Assembly: GCA_020630955.1 (NCBI GenBank)
Contig: JAHDIE010000022.1
Location: 1-54,396, forward strand
Length of the DNA: 54,396 bases
Source of the DNA: Saprospiraceae bacterium
Lineage (GTDB): Bacteria > Bacteroidota > Bacteroidia > Chitinophagales > Saprospiraceae
Direction: 5' to 3'
Shown: positions 8,407 to 17,558 of the stretch, one piece after another
Numbering within the stretch: position 1 is the first letter of the stretch
Layout of the letters: each line of letters begins with the position of its first letter
The notes under the pieces: model-generated
What the model saw: only the letters and a program-made list of their open reading frames with translations
Database searches by the model: none
Told to the model about the DNA's origin: nothing
Position numbers and translations under genes: made by a program

Positions 8407-9609
8407 TTACAATTGGTCAAAATAATCAATCAATTGAGGATGTCTTAATTCAAGGTATTGATTGAAAATGTCAAACTCTTGTTCAAAGCTATTATCATCA
8501 TAATACCAAGGACCATCTACTGGCCATATTTCATAATTTTTTTGAACCTGAGTATTGATCAAATTTTTATAAACTTCAACTCTATTTTTAAGATTATCCA
8601 AGGAAAAGAGTCCAATCATATTCAATGCGGACCATCTTGTTTTAAGTTTTATTCGATACCAATCTCTCTCCATTAATCGTTTTAACAAAATGGATCTTTC
8701 CGGATTCACAACTCTTTCCAAAAGATTTAATTCATTGTCGCCATCTCTTCCAAAAGAATGATCATAATCCCAAGGTGCAAATTGATATTGACTGCCATCA
8801 TCCTTTTTGTATAAGTAAAAGTTTTTCAAGACTCCATCATTGTTATTGCTAAGCAAAAGCAAAAGATGCCAATCAATAACATTGTTTATGTCAAATAATT
8901 GTTCTACTTCTTCATCAAAGACCGATTCACTAGAATTATAAAGAAATGACTTTAATTCCTCCATCAAAGCGGTTTGATCCAATTCCTCGATCTTTGGATA
9001 GACTTGTTGATAATAATTTGCTGGATTTTGTGGCTCTATTTCTTCTTCGATAAATATTGGTGGTTCTTTGAAAATTACAGCTTGATTACTTGCTCCATTT
9101 ATACCAAGAGAGGATTTGTCAAGCCTTTCTGTCAAGAGGTAAAATCCATTGTATTCAAAATTCAATTCCACATTTGCGTAAGCACATAGAGGAGCTTCAT
9201 TGTTATTATCCATATCACTAAATAACTCATAGCTCAAACGGTGTCGAATGAAGGTCTTATCAATATAATTGGCATTTAGAATCCAATCATCGTCTTCAGG
9301 TAAATTTGCAATGGCATGATCTCCACTCAAATCTAATTTATAGGAGTGTTTTGGAAAACCAATCGAAAACCCACCTCGTCTTTCAATCTTTCCTTCATAA
9401 AATATTACCGCATCTCCTTGAGATTCGTAAAGTTCCATTTCAATATCATTACTGATTGGAATTTCTTGATCAACAACAATATTCAAATCTACAATGGCAT
9501 CATTAGGAGAAAAATCATTCTGGGAAATAAAATTGCTGTTTGGTTCTTGTTTGGAACAAGAAACTATGCATTGAAAAAACAGAAAAAATAATAAATATTT
9601 AATTTTCAA
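8407..9609 (-). CDS. CotH kinase-family lipoprotein
   Basis: A 400-residue member of the CotH family, atypical protein kinases first known from Bacillus spore coat. The hallmark motif FAPWDYDHSFGRDGDNE is present at about residue 275, together with FIRHRLSYELFSDM and YANVELNFEYNGFYLLTERLDKSSLG. A lipoprotein signal (FFQCIVSC, Cys18) points to the envelope. The start is a TTG: no in-frame ATG lies between the preceding stop and the signal peptide, and the TTG places the signal correctly. It starts 2 bp after the upstream lipoprotein gene, so the two form an operon. Targets of CotH proteins outside spore formers are not known. Confidence 0.85.
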   Translation of the reverse strand: MKIKYLLFFLFFQCIVSCSKQEPNSNFISQNDFSPNDAIVDLNIVVDQEIPISNDIEMELYESQGDAVIFYEGKIERRGGFSIGFPKHSYKLDLSGDHAIANLPEDDDWILNANYIDKTFIRHRLSYELFSDMDNNNEAPLCAYANVELNFEYNGFYLLTERLDKSSLGINGASNQAVIFKEPPIFIEEEIEPQNPANYYQQVYPKIEELDQTALMEELKSFLYNSSESVFDEEVEQLFDINNVIDWHLLLLLSNNNDGVLKNFYLYKKDDGSQYQFAPWDYDHSFGRDGDNELNLLERVVNPERSILLKRLMERDWYRIKLKTRWSALNMIGLFSLDNLKNRVEVYKNLINTQVQKNYEIWPVDGPWYYDDNSFEQEFDIFNQYLELRHPQLIDYFDQL

Positions 9610-9611
9610 GT

Positions 9612-10733
9612 TTATTCAAGTTTTGATTTAATTCTTGCATTATCATTAAACTCTTCTGCCAAGTTTTCAAAACAGGCTTCGATAAGATTTCTGTAATTAT
9701 AATTTATCATTTCAAAATTATCGAGTTCAATATTAGATGGGATTGCCTCTTTGTCTCCACTTTCGTAAAAATACTTCACTGCTCTTTCTTCAACCCTTGT
9801 ATTATAATTTTGATAATCAAATCTTCGGTTGCTGCGCATATCAAAGATTTTGTAAGCCGCTTGACCTTCCACAGTCCAAATGTATTCGACTACTTTTACT
9901 CGCGCCTCTATATCTTTATAAACTGGTGTTTTTGTTTCTTGATTTGTAGAAGTATCAATTTCAGTTTCATAATAATCAATGACCCTATCAGAAAAATTTT
10001 GATAACCAGAATCTCTGTCTTCATCTTTTCGGGTAATTTCGGCAGCAATGATTAATTCGTAGTCTGTCTCATTGCTCACATTATCCATAAAGCTATTAAA
10101 ATCATCATCACGCAAATCAATTTCTCTTTTAAAGTTATTGTTGAACTCCCAGCTATTAAATATATCAGACTCAAATTCTACGGCAATAACTCGATGACCT
10201 AGGGTTATTGCTTTTTCGTATAGGGAGTCCATTGTTACATAAGACGCACCATAATCTTTGAGATCATTTACCAATCTATAGGCTCTAATGGCATGGTCAC
10301 GATCACCGGTTTCATAATAATCATCAATTTTATCATTATATTGATTTATGGTATAATTATATAGTCTATTGTCCAGCTCATCAACCATTTCCTGAAGCAT
10401 ATAATCATCCAAATCACTTTCTCGAATTTGCTGATAGGCTGATATTTTATCCACTTCTTTTTGCAAACGTTTCAATTTCTGTTTGGCATTTTTCCAATCC
10501 TTGTAGTGATCTGAATTTGAACTTGCAGAAACCTTGCGTTTCTCCTGATCAAAATATTTGTTGGCAGCCTTAACCAAAAGAGAGCGTTCTCTCCTATCCA
10601 AATTATTTCTTTTTGCTTTTCCTTCGAGCTTTGACAAAACTTGCTGATAATTTCCAGCATCATATAATTTATCAGCGCTCTTACATCCACTCAAGGTAAA
10701 TAGCAAAAGGAGAAAATAAGATAGGTGTTTCAT
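9612..10733 (-). CDS. Lipoprotein of unknown function with helical repeat start
   Basis: A 373-residue product with a lipobox (FTLSGC, Cys17). The first part (KLYDAGNYQQVLSKLEGKAK) reads like a TPR-type helix pair, followed by charged helices rich in Asp and Lys and a segment with several Tyr-Asp pairs. The second half (about 180-373) contains beta-like stretches (GHRVIAVEFESDIFNSWEF, ELIIAAEITRKDEDRD). I do not recognise a family. It is the first gene of a pair with the CotH lipoprotein (2-bp gap) and lies 24 bp after the acyl-CoA dehydrogenase gene on the same strand, so all three could share a transcript. Confidence 0.7.
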   Translation of the reverse strand: MKHLSYFLLLLFTLSGCKSADKLYDAGNYQQVLSKLEGKAKRNNLDRRERSLLVKAANKYFDQEKRKVSASSNSDHYKDWKNAKQKLKRLQKEVDKISAYQQIRESDLDDYMLQEMVDELDNRLYNYTINQYNDKIDDYYETGDRDHAIRAYRLVNDLKDYGASYVTMDSLYEKAITLGHRVIAVEFESDIFNSWEFNNNFKREIDLRDDDFNSFMDNVSNETDYELIIAAEITRKDEDRDSGYQNFSDRVIDYYETEIDTSTNQETKTPVYKDIEARVKVVEYIWTVEGQAAYKIFDMRSNRRFDYQNYNTRVEERAVKYFYESGDKEAIPSNIELDNFEMINYNYRNLIEACFENLAEEFNDNARIKSKLE

Positions 10734-10757
10734 TTTGTTATAATTTGAATGCTTTGA

Positions 10758-13079
10758 TTAATTGTATAAAACAATATTGGCTCCAAGTAATTCTTCAGGT
10801 ATTCCGAAAGAATCTACTAACAGGCCAGCCAAAGGTCTTAGTTCTTGATTAAGTTTTGCAATCATTCTTCTAATTGCCTTAGTTTTACTACTGCCTAAAT
10901 ATTCATTCTCTAAGAAAAATCCTTTTTCTTGCTGGATGATAGACAAGGCATACAATTGACATAGTTTTTCTAAAACTTCTTTTGTTCTTGCATTATCGAC
11001 TTTCTCAATAGCCGCTTGAAAGGAGGTCAATGCCAATCTTTCAGAATATGCTGCTCCAAGTTCTATCATATGCAGTTGACATTTTAAAAAAGCATCATTA
11101 GGATCAATGCGTTGTCCTAAGTATTTCCTCATTCGAGTACTGATAGATAAAGTTAGTTTTTCCTCTCTGTACCTAAATGCATGGGCGTAGAATCTTGGGT
11201 CCAATAAGTGGCTTGCTGAAGTATTATTGGCATAACTTGGATTCAACTCTATTAATTTCTTAGAAAATCTCTCTGATAGATATTTCATTACTGCAAAGAA
11301 ATTGTTTTCTGAAAAGGACTTTCTAAATTCAGTTAAAACCCCTTTTGCAACCAATTGCATCAAAACTGTATTGTCTCCTTCGAAAGTGGTAAATATATCA
11401 GTATCAGCTTTTAAGTTTGAAAGACGGTTTTCATCCAGATATCCTTTTCCTCCACATGCTTCTCTGCATTCTTGGATGGTATCTGTCGTATGCCAGGTAG
11501 CCAAGGATTTTAAACCTGCTGCTTTGGTTTCCACTTTTCTAAAGTCTCCATCTCGGCCGGTATTAACCATTTCTTCTGCAAGATCCTGAAGTGCAAAATG
11601 ATAAGCATAGGTTTTTGCTAATCTTGGTAATAATCTTTCTTGATGACTTGGATAATCCATCAATATTGTTTCTGCAGCTCCTTCCTTTGGCGCAAACTGT
11701 CTTCTTTTTAATCCATACTTTATTGCAATTGTCAATGCTGATTTGCTAGCACTTACGCCAGCTAGTCCAACAGATACTCTCCCAGTGATGAGTGCACCAA
11801 GCATCGTGAAAAATCGTTTGCTCGGATTGCTAATCTCACTTACGTATTGGCCATTGACGTCAACATCACCAAATCTATTGAGTAGATTTTCTTTAGGAAC
11901 TTCAACATCATCAAACCAAAGCATTCCATTATCTACGCCATTCAATCCCATTTTATACCCACAATCTTTTACCCTAATGCCTGGCAATAGTGAACCTTGC
12001 TTGTCGCGAATTGGAACAAGAATACAGTGTACACCATGATTTTCATCATTTACAATCAGTTGACAAAAAACAGCTGCCATTTGTGAGTGTAAGGCATTCC
12101 CTATGTATTCTTTACTTGCATTTTCATGTGGTGTTTTGATGATGAAGGTATCTTTTTCCTTGTTATAATGTGCTGTTGTTTCAAGACCGCGCACATTGGA
12201 CCCATGTCCAGTTTCAGTCATTGCAAAGCATCCCAAAAGATCGGTTTTAATCATTGGCTCTATATATTCTCTATGATGCTTTTCTGTACCCAAACCTAAA
12301 ATTGCGCCACCAAAAAGTCCAAACTGTACTCCAAATTTAACAGTCAAGCTTAAATCATGTAAGCCTAACATCTCGAATACAGCAATGTGCTCTCCTATTT
12401 TTGATCCTCCACCATATTCTTTTGGGAAAGCATAACCGCTAAGACCTTGCTTCGCCAATTCTTTTGTCTGTCGTAAAATTTCTAAACGATATTCATCCTT
12501 ATTTTTAACGGTGCTGTATGCAAATGCAGGATCTCTTAACAATTTTCGCATACGCTCATTGATCTCTTTATTTTTACCATCTAAAACATCGAGCATAATT
12601 TCAGGATCAAAATAAGATTCATCTTCGATTTCGGTTTGTTGTCCAACCTTATTCAATAAAAGTTGTTGGCTGTTTTGCCCATTAACACCTAAAGCTGACT
12701 CAATCTCCAAAAGTGCCGTTTTTGTTTTTGGTGACTTCCAAATTTCTTCTGCTTGATAACCAATACTTGAAGTTGCTAGCTCAATTCCAAGATTTACGAG
12801 AGAAGTCTTTTTTGATTCCTCAATGTTATTTGCATAAGCTTTAATTTCTCTTACCCATTCTTTAAATACTTCAGGACTTGGGGGATCTTTTGGATCGGTC
12901 CATTTGATTAAATATTTCCTATCCTCTTCGGTAAGAAAATCTAATTGATTTAATTGTTTATGTATTAACTCCATTTCGCTCGGGCTCAATACGCTATCTG
13001 ACCAACCAACATAAAACATGGGTAACATACTCAATACTCCGGGAGAAAATTTTGCCTTTTTAGTAGTAATATTTGACAT
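10758..13079 (-). CDS. Acyl-CoA dehydrogenase/oxidase family protein
   Basis: A flavoprotein for the first oxidation step of fatty-acyl-CoA breakdown. At 773 residues it is much longer than ordinary acyl-CoA dehydrogenases (about 380) and has the layout of acyl-CoA oxidases. A helical N-terminal domain (about 1-230) is followed by the FAD/acyl-CoA barrel with FAMTETGHGSNVRGLETTA (about 290-310). Next comes the helical domain with CREACGGKGYLDENRL and TTFEGDNTVLMQLVAKGVL, and an extra C-terminal helical part. EGDNTVLMQ is the signature of the oxidase branch. Whether the electron acceptor is oxygen or an electron-transfer flavoprotein cannot be read from the sequence. It is transcribed away from fabG. 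Confidence 0.9.
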   Translation of the reverse strand: MSNITTKKAKFSPGVLSMLPMFYVGWSDSVLSPSEMELIHKQLNQLDFLTEEDRKYLIKWTDPKDPPSPEVFKEWVREIKAYANNIEESKKTSLVNLGIELATSSIGYQAEEIWKSPKTKTALLEIESALGVNGQNSQQLLLNKVGQQTEIEDESYFDPEIMLDVLDGKNKEINERMRKLLRDPAFAYSTVKNKDEYRLEILRQTKELAKQGLSGYAFPKEYGGGSKIGEHIAVFEMLGLHDLSLTVKFGVQFGLFGGAILGLGTEKHHREYIEPMIKTDLLGCFAMTETGHGSNVRGLETTAHYNKEKDTFIIKTPHENASKEYIGNALHSQMAAVFCQLIVNDENHGVHCILVPIRDKQGSLLPGIRVKDCGYKMGLNGVDNGMLWFDDVEVPKENLLNRFGDVDVNGQYVSEISNPSKRFFTMLGALITGRVSVGLAGVSASKSALTIAIKYGLKRRQFAPKEGAAETILMDYPSHQERLLPRLAKTYAYHFALQDLAEEMVNTGRDGDFRKVETKAAGLKSLATWHTTDTIQECREACGGKGYLDENRLSNLKADTDIFTTFEGDNTVLMQLVAKGVLTEFRKSFSENNFFAVMKYLSERFSKKLIELNPSYANNTSASHLLDPRFYAHAFRYREEKLTLSISTRMRKYLGQRIDPNDAFLKCQLHMIELGAAYSERLALTSFQAAIEKVDNARTKEVLEKLCQLYALSIIQQEKGFFLENEYLGSSKTKAIRRMIAKLNQELRPLAGLLVDSFGIPEELLGANIVLYN

Positions 13080-13145
13080 TCTTTAAATTTGAACATAAAA
13101 TTAAGACAATAATGTGTGCAATGCAGTTCGCAAAGAATTAAACAT

Positions 13146-13153
13146 TATTTTTG
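13146..13153 (+). promoter_or_regulatory. Candidate -7 element for fabG
   Basis: TATTTTTG matches TAnnTTTG, about 30 bp before the fabG start. The corresponding -33 region is a poor match (TTC about 20 bp upstream). Confidence 0.4.
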
Positions 13154-13182
13154 AATCAATTATTTAACCTTTAAGTAAAGAG

Positions 13183-13923
13183 ATGGGATTATTAGATGGA
13201 AAAGTTGCCGTCATCACTGGTGGTTCAAGAGGAATTGGCGCCTCTATTGTTGAAAAATTTATGGTAGAAGGTGCTAAAGTAGCCTTTACCTATCGATCTT
13301 CTTCTGAAAAAGCAGATGCTATTGTCGCCAAATACAATGCTGAAAATATTATTGCCATCAAATCAGATGCTAGCAAATATGATGAAGCGGAAGCTCTAAT
13401 TACTCAAGTGATCGAAAAATTTGGAACCATCAACATATTGATCAACAATGCAGGAATCACAAAAGATACCTTGATGTTGAGAATGTCGGAAGAACAATGG
13501 GATGGTGTGATGGAGGTTAATCTAAAATCAGTCTTTAACCTGACAAAGCATGTTCTAAAACCGATGATGAAAAACAGAGCGGGAAGCATCATTAATATGA
13601 GCTCTGTAGTCGGTGTATTTGGAAATGCTGGTCAAGCAAATTATGCAGCGTCCAAAGCAGGTATAATTGGTTTTACAAAATCTATTGCAAAAGAAGTTGG
13701 CTCAAGAAACATCAGATGCAATGCTGTAGCTCCAGGATTCATTGCTACAGAAATGACCAATGAGCTAGATGAAAAAACACAAAAAGCCTATACTGATAGT
13801 ATCCCTCTTAAAAGATTTGGCCAAGGAAATGATGTCGCCAATCTTTGTACCTTTTTAGGATCGGATATGTCCTCTTATATGACAGGCCAAGTCTTAAGTA
13901 TATGTGGAGGAATGAATATTTAA
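13183..13923 (+). CDS. fabG: 3-oxoacyl-[ACP] reductase
   Basis: NADPH-dependent reduction of 3-oxoacyl-ACP in fatty-acid elongation, in the cytoplasm. It is a classical short-chain dehydrogenase of 246 residues, the usual FabG length. It has the cofactor motif TGGSRGIG (12-19), NNAG (88-91), the catalytic Ser140/141, Tyr154 and Lys158 (YAASK), and the C-terminal GQVLSICGGMNI. The last 22 bp overlap the start of the metalloprotease gene in another frame. The divergent neighbour is a fatty-acid oxidation enzyme, so synthesis and breakdown genes share one intergenic region. Confidence 0.95.
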   Translation: MGLLDGKVAVITGGSRGIGASIVEKFMVEGAKVAFTYRSSSEKADAIVAKYNAENIIAIKSDASKYDEAEALITQVIEKFGTINILINNAGITKDTLMLRMSEEQWDGVMEVNLKSVFNLTKHVLKPMMKNRAGSIINMSSVVGVFGNAGQANYAASKAGIIGFTKSIAKEVGSRNIRCNAVAPGFIATEMTNELDEKTQKAYTDSIPLKRFGQGNDVANLCTFLGSDMSSYMTGQVLSICGGMNI

Positions 13924-15149
13924 TATATCTTTTGCTTGTTTTAGGAATATTGTCGATAAGCCAATGTTCTCCAAAACTAAGCTATCATCAAATATCTAAT
14001 CGACAAACTTTAGAACAATTTGCCTCAGAGTCAAATGTTTCCAAAAAGTTTAAGGCATGTGCAGACCCTTTGAGTTATGCTCCTTATGATCACTTATTAC
14101 ATCCAACAAGGACCATAAGAATCAATGTTCATTTTATGAATAGCCGAAGCAAGGAACACAACTTTAATGGAGAAGATGGAAAGAAATACATGAAAAACTT
14201 AATCAATGTTGCCAATGATAAGTTAAGTAGAAATCCAAAAATGAACCTTCCTATTGGAAATAATACCGACAATCTTTCTCCCCAATACAAATATAAGCTT
14301 TGGCCCATAGATGGAGAAAACGACGGCTACATGTATCACTATGATGATGAGCTTTGTTTTTTTGTAAACAAAGGAAGAAACAAAAACAATTACAACAGAG
14401 ATGTGATAAATAAATATGCTATCGGTACAGACAGCATATTAAATATCTTTGTCATGCCACATCATCCTGATAGCTTGGCCAAAGGCTACAAAGCTTCCTC
14501 AACGGGCATTGCGCTAGGCACCTCACTAAAACTGGCAGGACTTTGTGAAAACAGAGAGAAACCATGGAAATATTCTACACTTCTCAATCATGAAGTTGGT
14601 CACATTTTTGGATTGAGGCACTCTTGGTATAAAAATGATGGCTGCGATGATACCCCAGTGCATCCCAATTGTTGGCAACCAAATGATACTGAAAAATGTA
14701 AAGATCCAGTCTCTAATAACATGATGGATTACAACAATAGTCAAATGGCCATAACTCCGTGTCAACTAGGGAAAATACACAAAACATTTGCAGGAATCAA
14801 CAATGAATTAAGAGGGTTGGTTGTTCCTGATTGGTGCCAGCTAGATAAAAGTGAGGTAATAAGAATAAATAATAATGATGTTTGGAGCGGAGCATTAGAC
14901 CTTTCATATAATGTAATTGTCTCTAGTGGCTCCTCGTTGGAAATCAAATGCAGGGTATCCATGCCTAAAGGAAGTTCTATAACTGTAGAGCCTGGAGCAA
15001 AATTAATTTTGGATCATTGTAAGCTTCATAATGATTGCGGAGATGAATGGGATGGCATCAAAATTATACACAGCAAACAAGATTCTGCCTACGTCGAATA
15101 TCACGGAGATGTATTAATTGAGAATGTCAGGGAAATAAATCTAAATTAA
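13902..15149 (+). CDS. Envelope zinc metalloprotease, M43 (pappalysin-like) type
   Basis: The chosen ATG lies inside the end of fabG (22-bp overlap). It gives a short positive start, a hydrophobic stretch (YLIYLLLVLGILSISQC) and a possible lipidation Cys22; the lipobox is weak because Gln precedes the Cys. The extended zinc motif HEVGHIFGLRH (His230, Glu231, His234, His240) and a Met-turn NNMMDYNNSQMA identify a metzincin of the M43 kind. Paired cysteines (DGCDDTPVHPNCW, EKCKDP) fit that family. The C-terminal 90 residues (GSSLEIKCRVSMPKGSSITV, AKLILDHCKLH) look like a short right-handed beta-helix. The substrate is unknown. Confidence 0.82.
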   Translation: MWRNEYLIYLLLVLGILSISQCSPKLSYHQISNRQTLEQFASESNVSKKFKACADPLSYAPYDHLLHPTRTIRINVHFMNSRSKEHNFNGEDGKKYMKNLINVANDKLSRNPKMNLPIGNNTDNLSPQYKYKLWPIDGENDGYMYHYDDELCFFVNKGRNKNNYNRDVINKYAIGTDSILNIFVMPHHPDSLAKGYKASSTGIALGTSLKLAGLCENREKPWKYSTLLNHEVGHIFGLRHSWYKNDGCDDTPVHPNCWQPNDTEKCKDPVSNNMMDYNNSQMAITPCQLGKIHKTFAGINNELRGLVVPDWCQLDKSEVIRINNNDVWSGALDLSYNVIVSSGSSLEIKCRVSMPKGSSITVEPGAKLILDHCKLHNDCGDEWDGIKIIHSKQDSAYVEYHGDVLIENVREINLN

Positions 15150-15538
15150 TTTTCCAATTCGTGATGTACCAAAATAAAAGCAGGAATTTGTACTTCGAAC
15201 TTTTTGTTGGTATCTAGATTGTACATCAAATAGCTACCTTCCATCTTCCCCATTTTTGTTGGCAAAGGGCTCCAAGATTGGTAAGCATGTTTTTCTTGAT
15301 GTTTTAATATGGGCTGTTCTCCAATAACTCCTTCACCTTTTACCTCATGCTTGTTTCCCATTCCGTCAGTTATAATCCAATGTCGGCTTAATAATTGGAC
15401 CTTATCTTTTAATGTATTTTCTATGGTAACATAATAAGCATATACATAATAGTTATGATCGGGATTTGATTTTTCTGGGAGAAAGCTTGTTTCTACATTT
15501 ATTTTAATGCCATGTGTTGTTTTAGAAAACATATTCAT
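15146..15538 (-). CDS. apaG: ApaG family protein
   Basis: A 130-residue single-domain protein with the fibronectin-III-like ApaG fold. It shows VYAYYVTIENTLKDKVQLLSRHW and the signature GVIGEQPILKHQEKHAYQSW, followed by GKMEGSYLMY. ApaG was linked genetically to Co2+/Mg2+ tolerance in enteric bacteria, but its molecular role is still unclear. Its stop overlaps by 3-4 bp with that of the convergent metalloprotease. It lies 1 bp downstream of gmk on the same strand, so it probably belongs to the yicC-gmk-apaG operon. Confidence 0.93.
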   Translation of the reverse strand: MNMFSKTTHGIKINVETSFLPEKSNPDHNYYVYAYYVTIENTLKDKVQLLSRHWIITDGMGNKHEVKGEGVIGEQPILKHQEKHAYQSWSPLPTKMGKMEGSYLMYNLDTNKKFEVQIPAFILVHHELEN

Positions 15539-15539
15539 A

Positions 15540-16130
15540 TCAATGTTCTAAATTCAAAAAAGTTGAAACAATGTGTTCAGCTTCCTCAAGCGTCACTTCC
15601 AACAAATCATTTACAAGAACTCGATCGAATTTACTTTCAAAACCAAGTTCTTCCTTCATTCGACTAATTCTAGTCTTTAATGCATCTTCTGATTCTGTAT
15701 TCCTGTCAATTAGTCTTTGTTTTAATATTTCAAAGGAAGGTGGTTTTATAAAAACTGTAAGAACTCTATCTCCAAATGCTTCTTTAATGCTTACTGCCCC
15801 TTTCACATCAATGTCAAAAATAATATGTTTTCCTTTTTTTTCTATTCTTTCTACCTCTGACATCAAAGTTCCATAATATTGTCCTTTATAAACCTCCTCG
15901 TATTCTACGAATTTATTGTTTTGCAATTTAGTTTCAAATTCTTCTTTACTCATGAAATAGTAATCTTTTCCATGGGTTTCATGAGCTCTTTTGGCTCTGG
16001 TTGTTGCAGAAACGCTAAAATCTAATTCGTCAAAATGTTTTAACAAATGTCTAACGATGGTTGTTTTTCCTGCCCCAGATGGTGCGGTAAAGACCAGATG
16101 CTTATGTTGGGACAGTCCTTCTGAATCCAT
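15540..16130 (-). CDS. gmk: Guanylate kinase
   Basis: Phosphorylates GMP to GDP in the cytoplasm, an essential nucleotide step. It has the P-loop APSGAGKTT near the N-terminus, the GMP-binding stretch SVSATTRAKRAHETHGKDYYF, and the lid region with KTRISRMKEELGF. The start taken here (Met of MDSEGLSQ) gives 196 residues, normal for Gmk, and leaves a 19-bp gap after yicC. An earlier in-frame ATG at 16193 would add 21 basic residues and overlap yicC by 44 bp; it cannot be excluded. Confidence 0.93.
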   Translation of the reverse strand: MDSEGLSQHKHLVFTAPSGAGKTTIVRHLLKHFDELDFSVSATTRAKRAHETHGKDYYFMSKEEFETKLQNNKFVEYEEVYKGQYYGTLMSEVERIEKKGKHIIFDIDVKGAVSIKEAFGDRVLTVFIKPPSFEILKQRLIDRNTESEDALKTRISRMKEELGFESKFDRVLVNDLLEVTLEEAEHIVSTFLNLEH

Positions 16131-16149
16131 AGATTCTTTTTTGAACAAA

Positions 16150-17025
16150 CTAAATAATGTTCGCCAACTGCTCTTTAATTTTTTCCAACTCATCCTTCAT
16201 GGAGACTACAATTTGTTGAATATCCGATTGTTGAGCTTTAGCACCTAAGGTATTAATTTCTCTTCCAATTTCTTGGGAGATAAAACCTAGTTTTTTCCCT
16301 TTTTCAATGTTTTTATTATTCAGAGTGTTGAGAAAATACTCACAATGTTGCGCTAATCGGACTTTTTCTTCTGTAATATCTAATTTTTCGAGGTAGAATA
16401 GCACCTCTTGTTCGAATCTGTTTTTGTCTACATTCTCTTCATTCATAAACTGTCCAAGATTCTTATGCATTCTGTCTTTTAGACTTTTTATTCTGGATTC
16501 TTCCATCGGCTCTACTTCTTTCAATTTTTGAGAAATAACATTGATTCTGTCTTGAAGGTCCAATCTCATCACATCTCCTTCTTGAAGACGGAAGTGGTGT
16601 AACATTTCTAGTGCTTCTGCTGTCACTTTCTGTATCACTTTCCATTCTTCCTCATCCAATTCACCTTCAATTGAACCTACAACATTGGGAATTCTCATTA
16701 CGGCTTGCAAGATATCTCCGTTAACAGATCCTAATTCAGATTGAAGTAATAGAATTTCTTTGGCGTATTTTTTAAACAAATCTTTATTTAGGCTATATTC
16801 TTCACCTCCTAACTCAGTTCCAATTTTTAGGGTGAAGTCAAATTTACCTCTAATGGCAGATTTGATAATTTGTTTTCGGAGCAGAATTTCTTTTTCCTTA
16901 ATATTATTGGGCAAACGCATTCTAATATCGGAAGATTTCCCATTGAGTGATTTGATCTCCACTCCGATATTTTTGTCTTGAAACTGGGCTTTTGACTTCC
17001 CATAACCAGTCATTGATAAAATCAT
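16150..17025 (-). CDS. yicC: YicC family endoribonuclease
   Basis: A 291-residue YicC protein. The start MILSMTGYGKSKAQF is the canonical N-terminus of the family; an ATG nine codons earlier is disregarded. The C-terminal KKLGFISQEIGREINTLGAKAQQSDIQQIVVSMKDELEKIKEQ contains the conserved QEIGREINTLGAKA motif of the DUF1732 part. YicC from E. coli and relatives has been described as an RNase acting on small RNAs. Pairing with gmk is common across bacteria. It is the first gene of the yicC-gmk-apaG minus-strand operon. Confidence 0.93.
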   Translation of the reverse strand: MILSMTGYGKSKAQFQDKNIGVEIKSLNGKSSDIRMRLPNNIKEKEILLRKQIIKSAIRGKFDFTLKIGTELGGEEYSLNKDLFKKYAKEILLLQSELGSVNGDILQAVMRIPNVVGSIEGELDEEEWKVIQKVTAEALEMLHHFRLQEGDVMRLDLQDRINVISQKLKEVEPMEESRIKSLKDRMHKNLGQFMNEENVDKNRFEQEVLFYLEKLDITEEKVRLAQHCEYFLNTLNNKNIEKGKKLGFISQEIGREINTLGAKAQQSDIQQIVVSMKDELEKIKEQLANII

Positions 17026-17249
17026 ATAATACAATTTGCCTTTGGCACGCAATATACTAAATGAATTGTGCGACTAGGTCATGATATAATTCTAAAAAAG
17101 GAAACTAAGCGGAAATGTCACTAAATATCTGAAAATCAATATAAAAAAGGGTAGAAAATATTAGCTAGTAAGGAAGAAAATACGATATTTGCGCTCCACT
17201 TTGCCTTGGTATAATTCCAAGAGTATCAACGATTTAAACAAAATAAGAA

Positions 17250-17558
17250 ATGAGAAAAGCTGATTTGGTAAATACAATCTCCGAGAAAACGGGAGTTCCT
17301 AAAGTAGATGTTTTGGTATCGCTTGAAATGTTTTTTAACGAAGTAAAAGGCACTCTTGGAAGTGGTGAAAATGTTTATATCAGAGGTTTTGGCTCATTTA
17401 TCATTAAGAAAAGGGCAAAGAAAATTGGGAGACACATTAAGAAAAATGTAGCAATAGAAATTCCTGAACACTTTATTCCAACGTTCAAACCCTCGAAAAT
17501 TTTCATCGAGCAAGTTAAAGAGAATGTAAGCGAAGAACCTAAAGTAGAAAAAGAGTAG
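17250..17558 (+). CDS. HU/IHF-family DNA-binding protein
   Basis: A 102-residue nucleoid protein. It has the dimerising helices (MRKADLVNTISEKTGVPK) and the beta-arm region starting GSGENVYIRGFGSFIIKKRAKKIGR. Instead of the usual GRNPxTG tip it has GRHIKKNVAIEIPEHFIPTFKP, the form common in a Bacteroidota subgroup of HU proteins. A short acidic tail (NVSEEPKVEKE) follows. It abuts the TPR lipoprotein gene with no gap, so the two are co-transcribed. Confidence 0.92.
   Translation: MRKADLVNTISEKTGVPKVDVLVSLEMFFNEVKGTLGSGENVYIRGFGSFIIKKRAKKIGRHIKKNVAIEIPEHFIPTFKPSKIFIEQVKENVSEEPKVEKE

Noticed and set aside
13845-13901. Longer start for the M43-type metalloprotease inside fabG
   Set aside because: It would put about 19 residues before the signal sequence and overlap fabG by 79 bp.
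16131-16193. Longer N-terminus of guanylate kinase
   Set aside because: It would overlap yicC by 44 bp and add a basic stretch not usual in the family. Kept only as an alternative in the entry.
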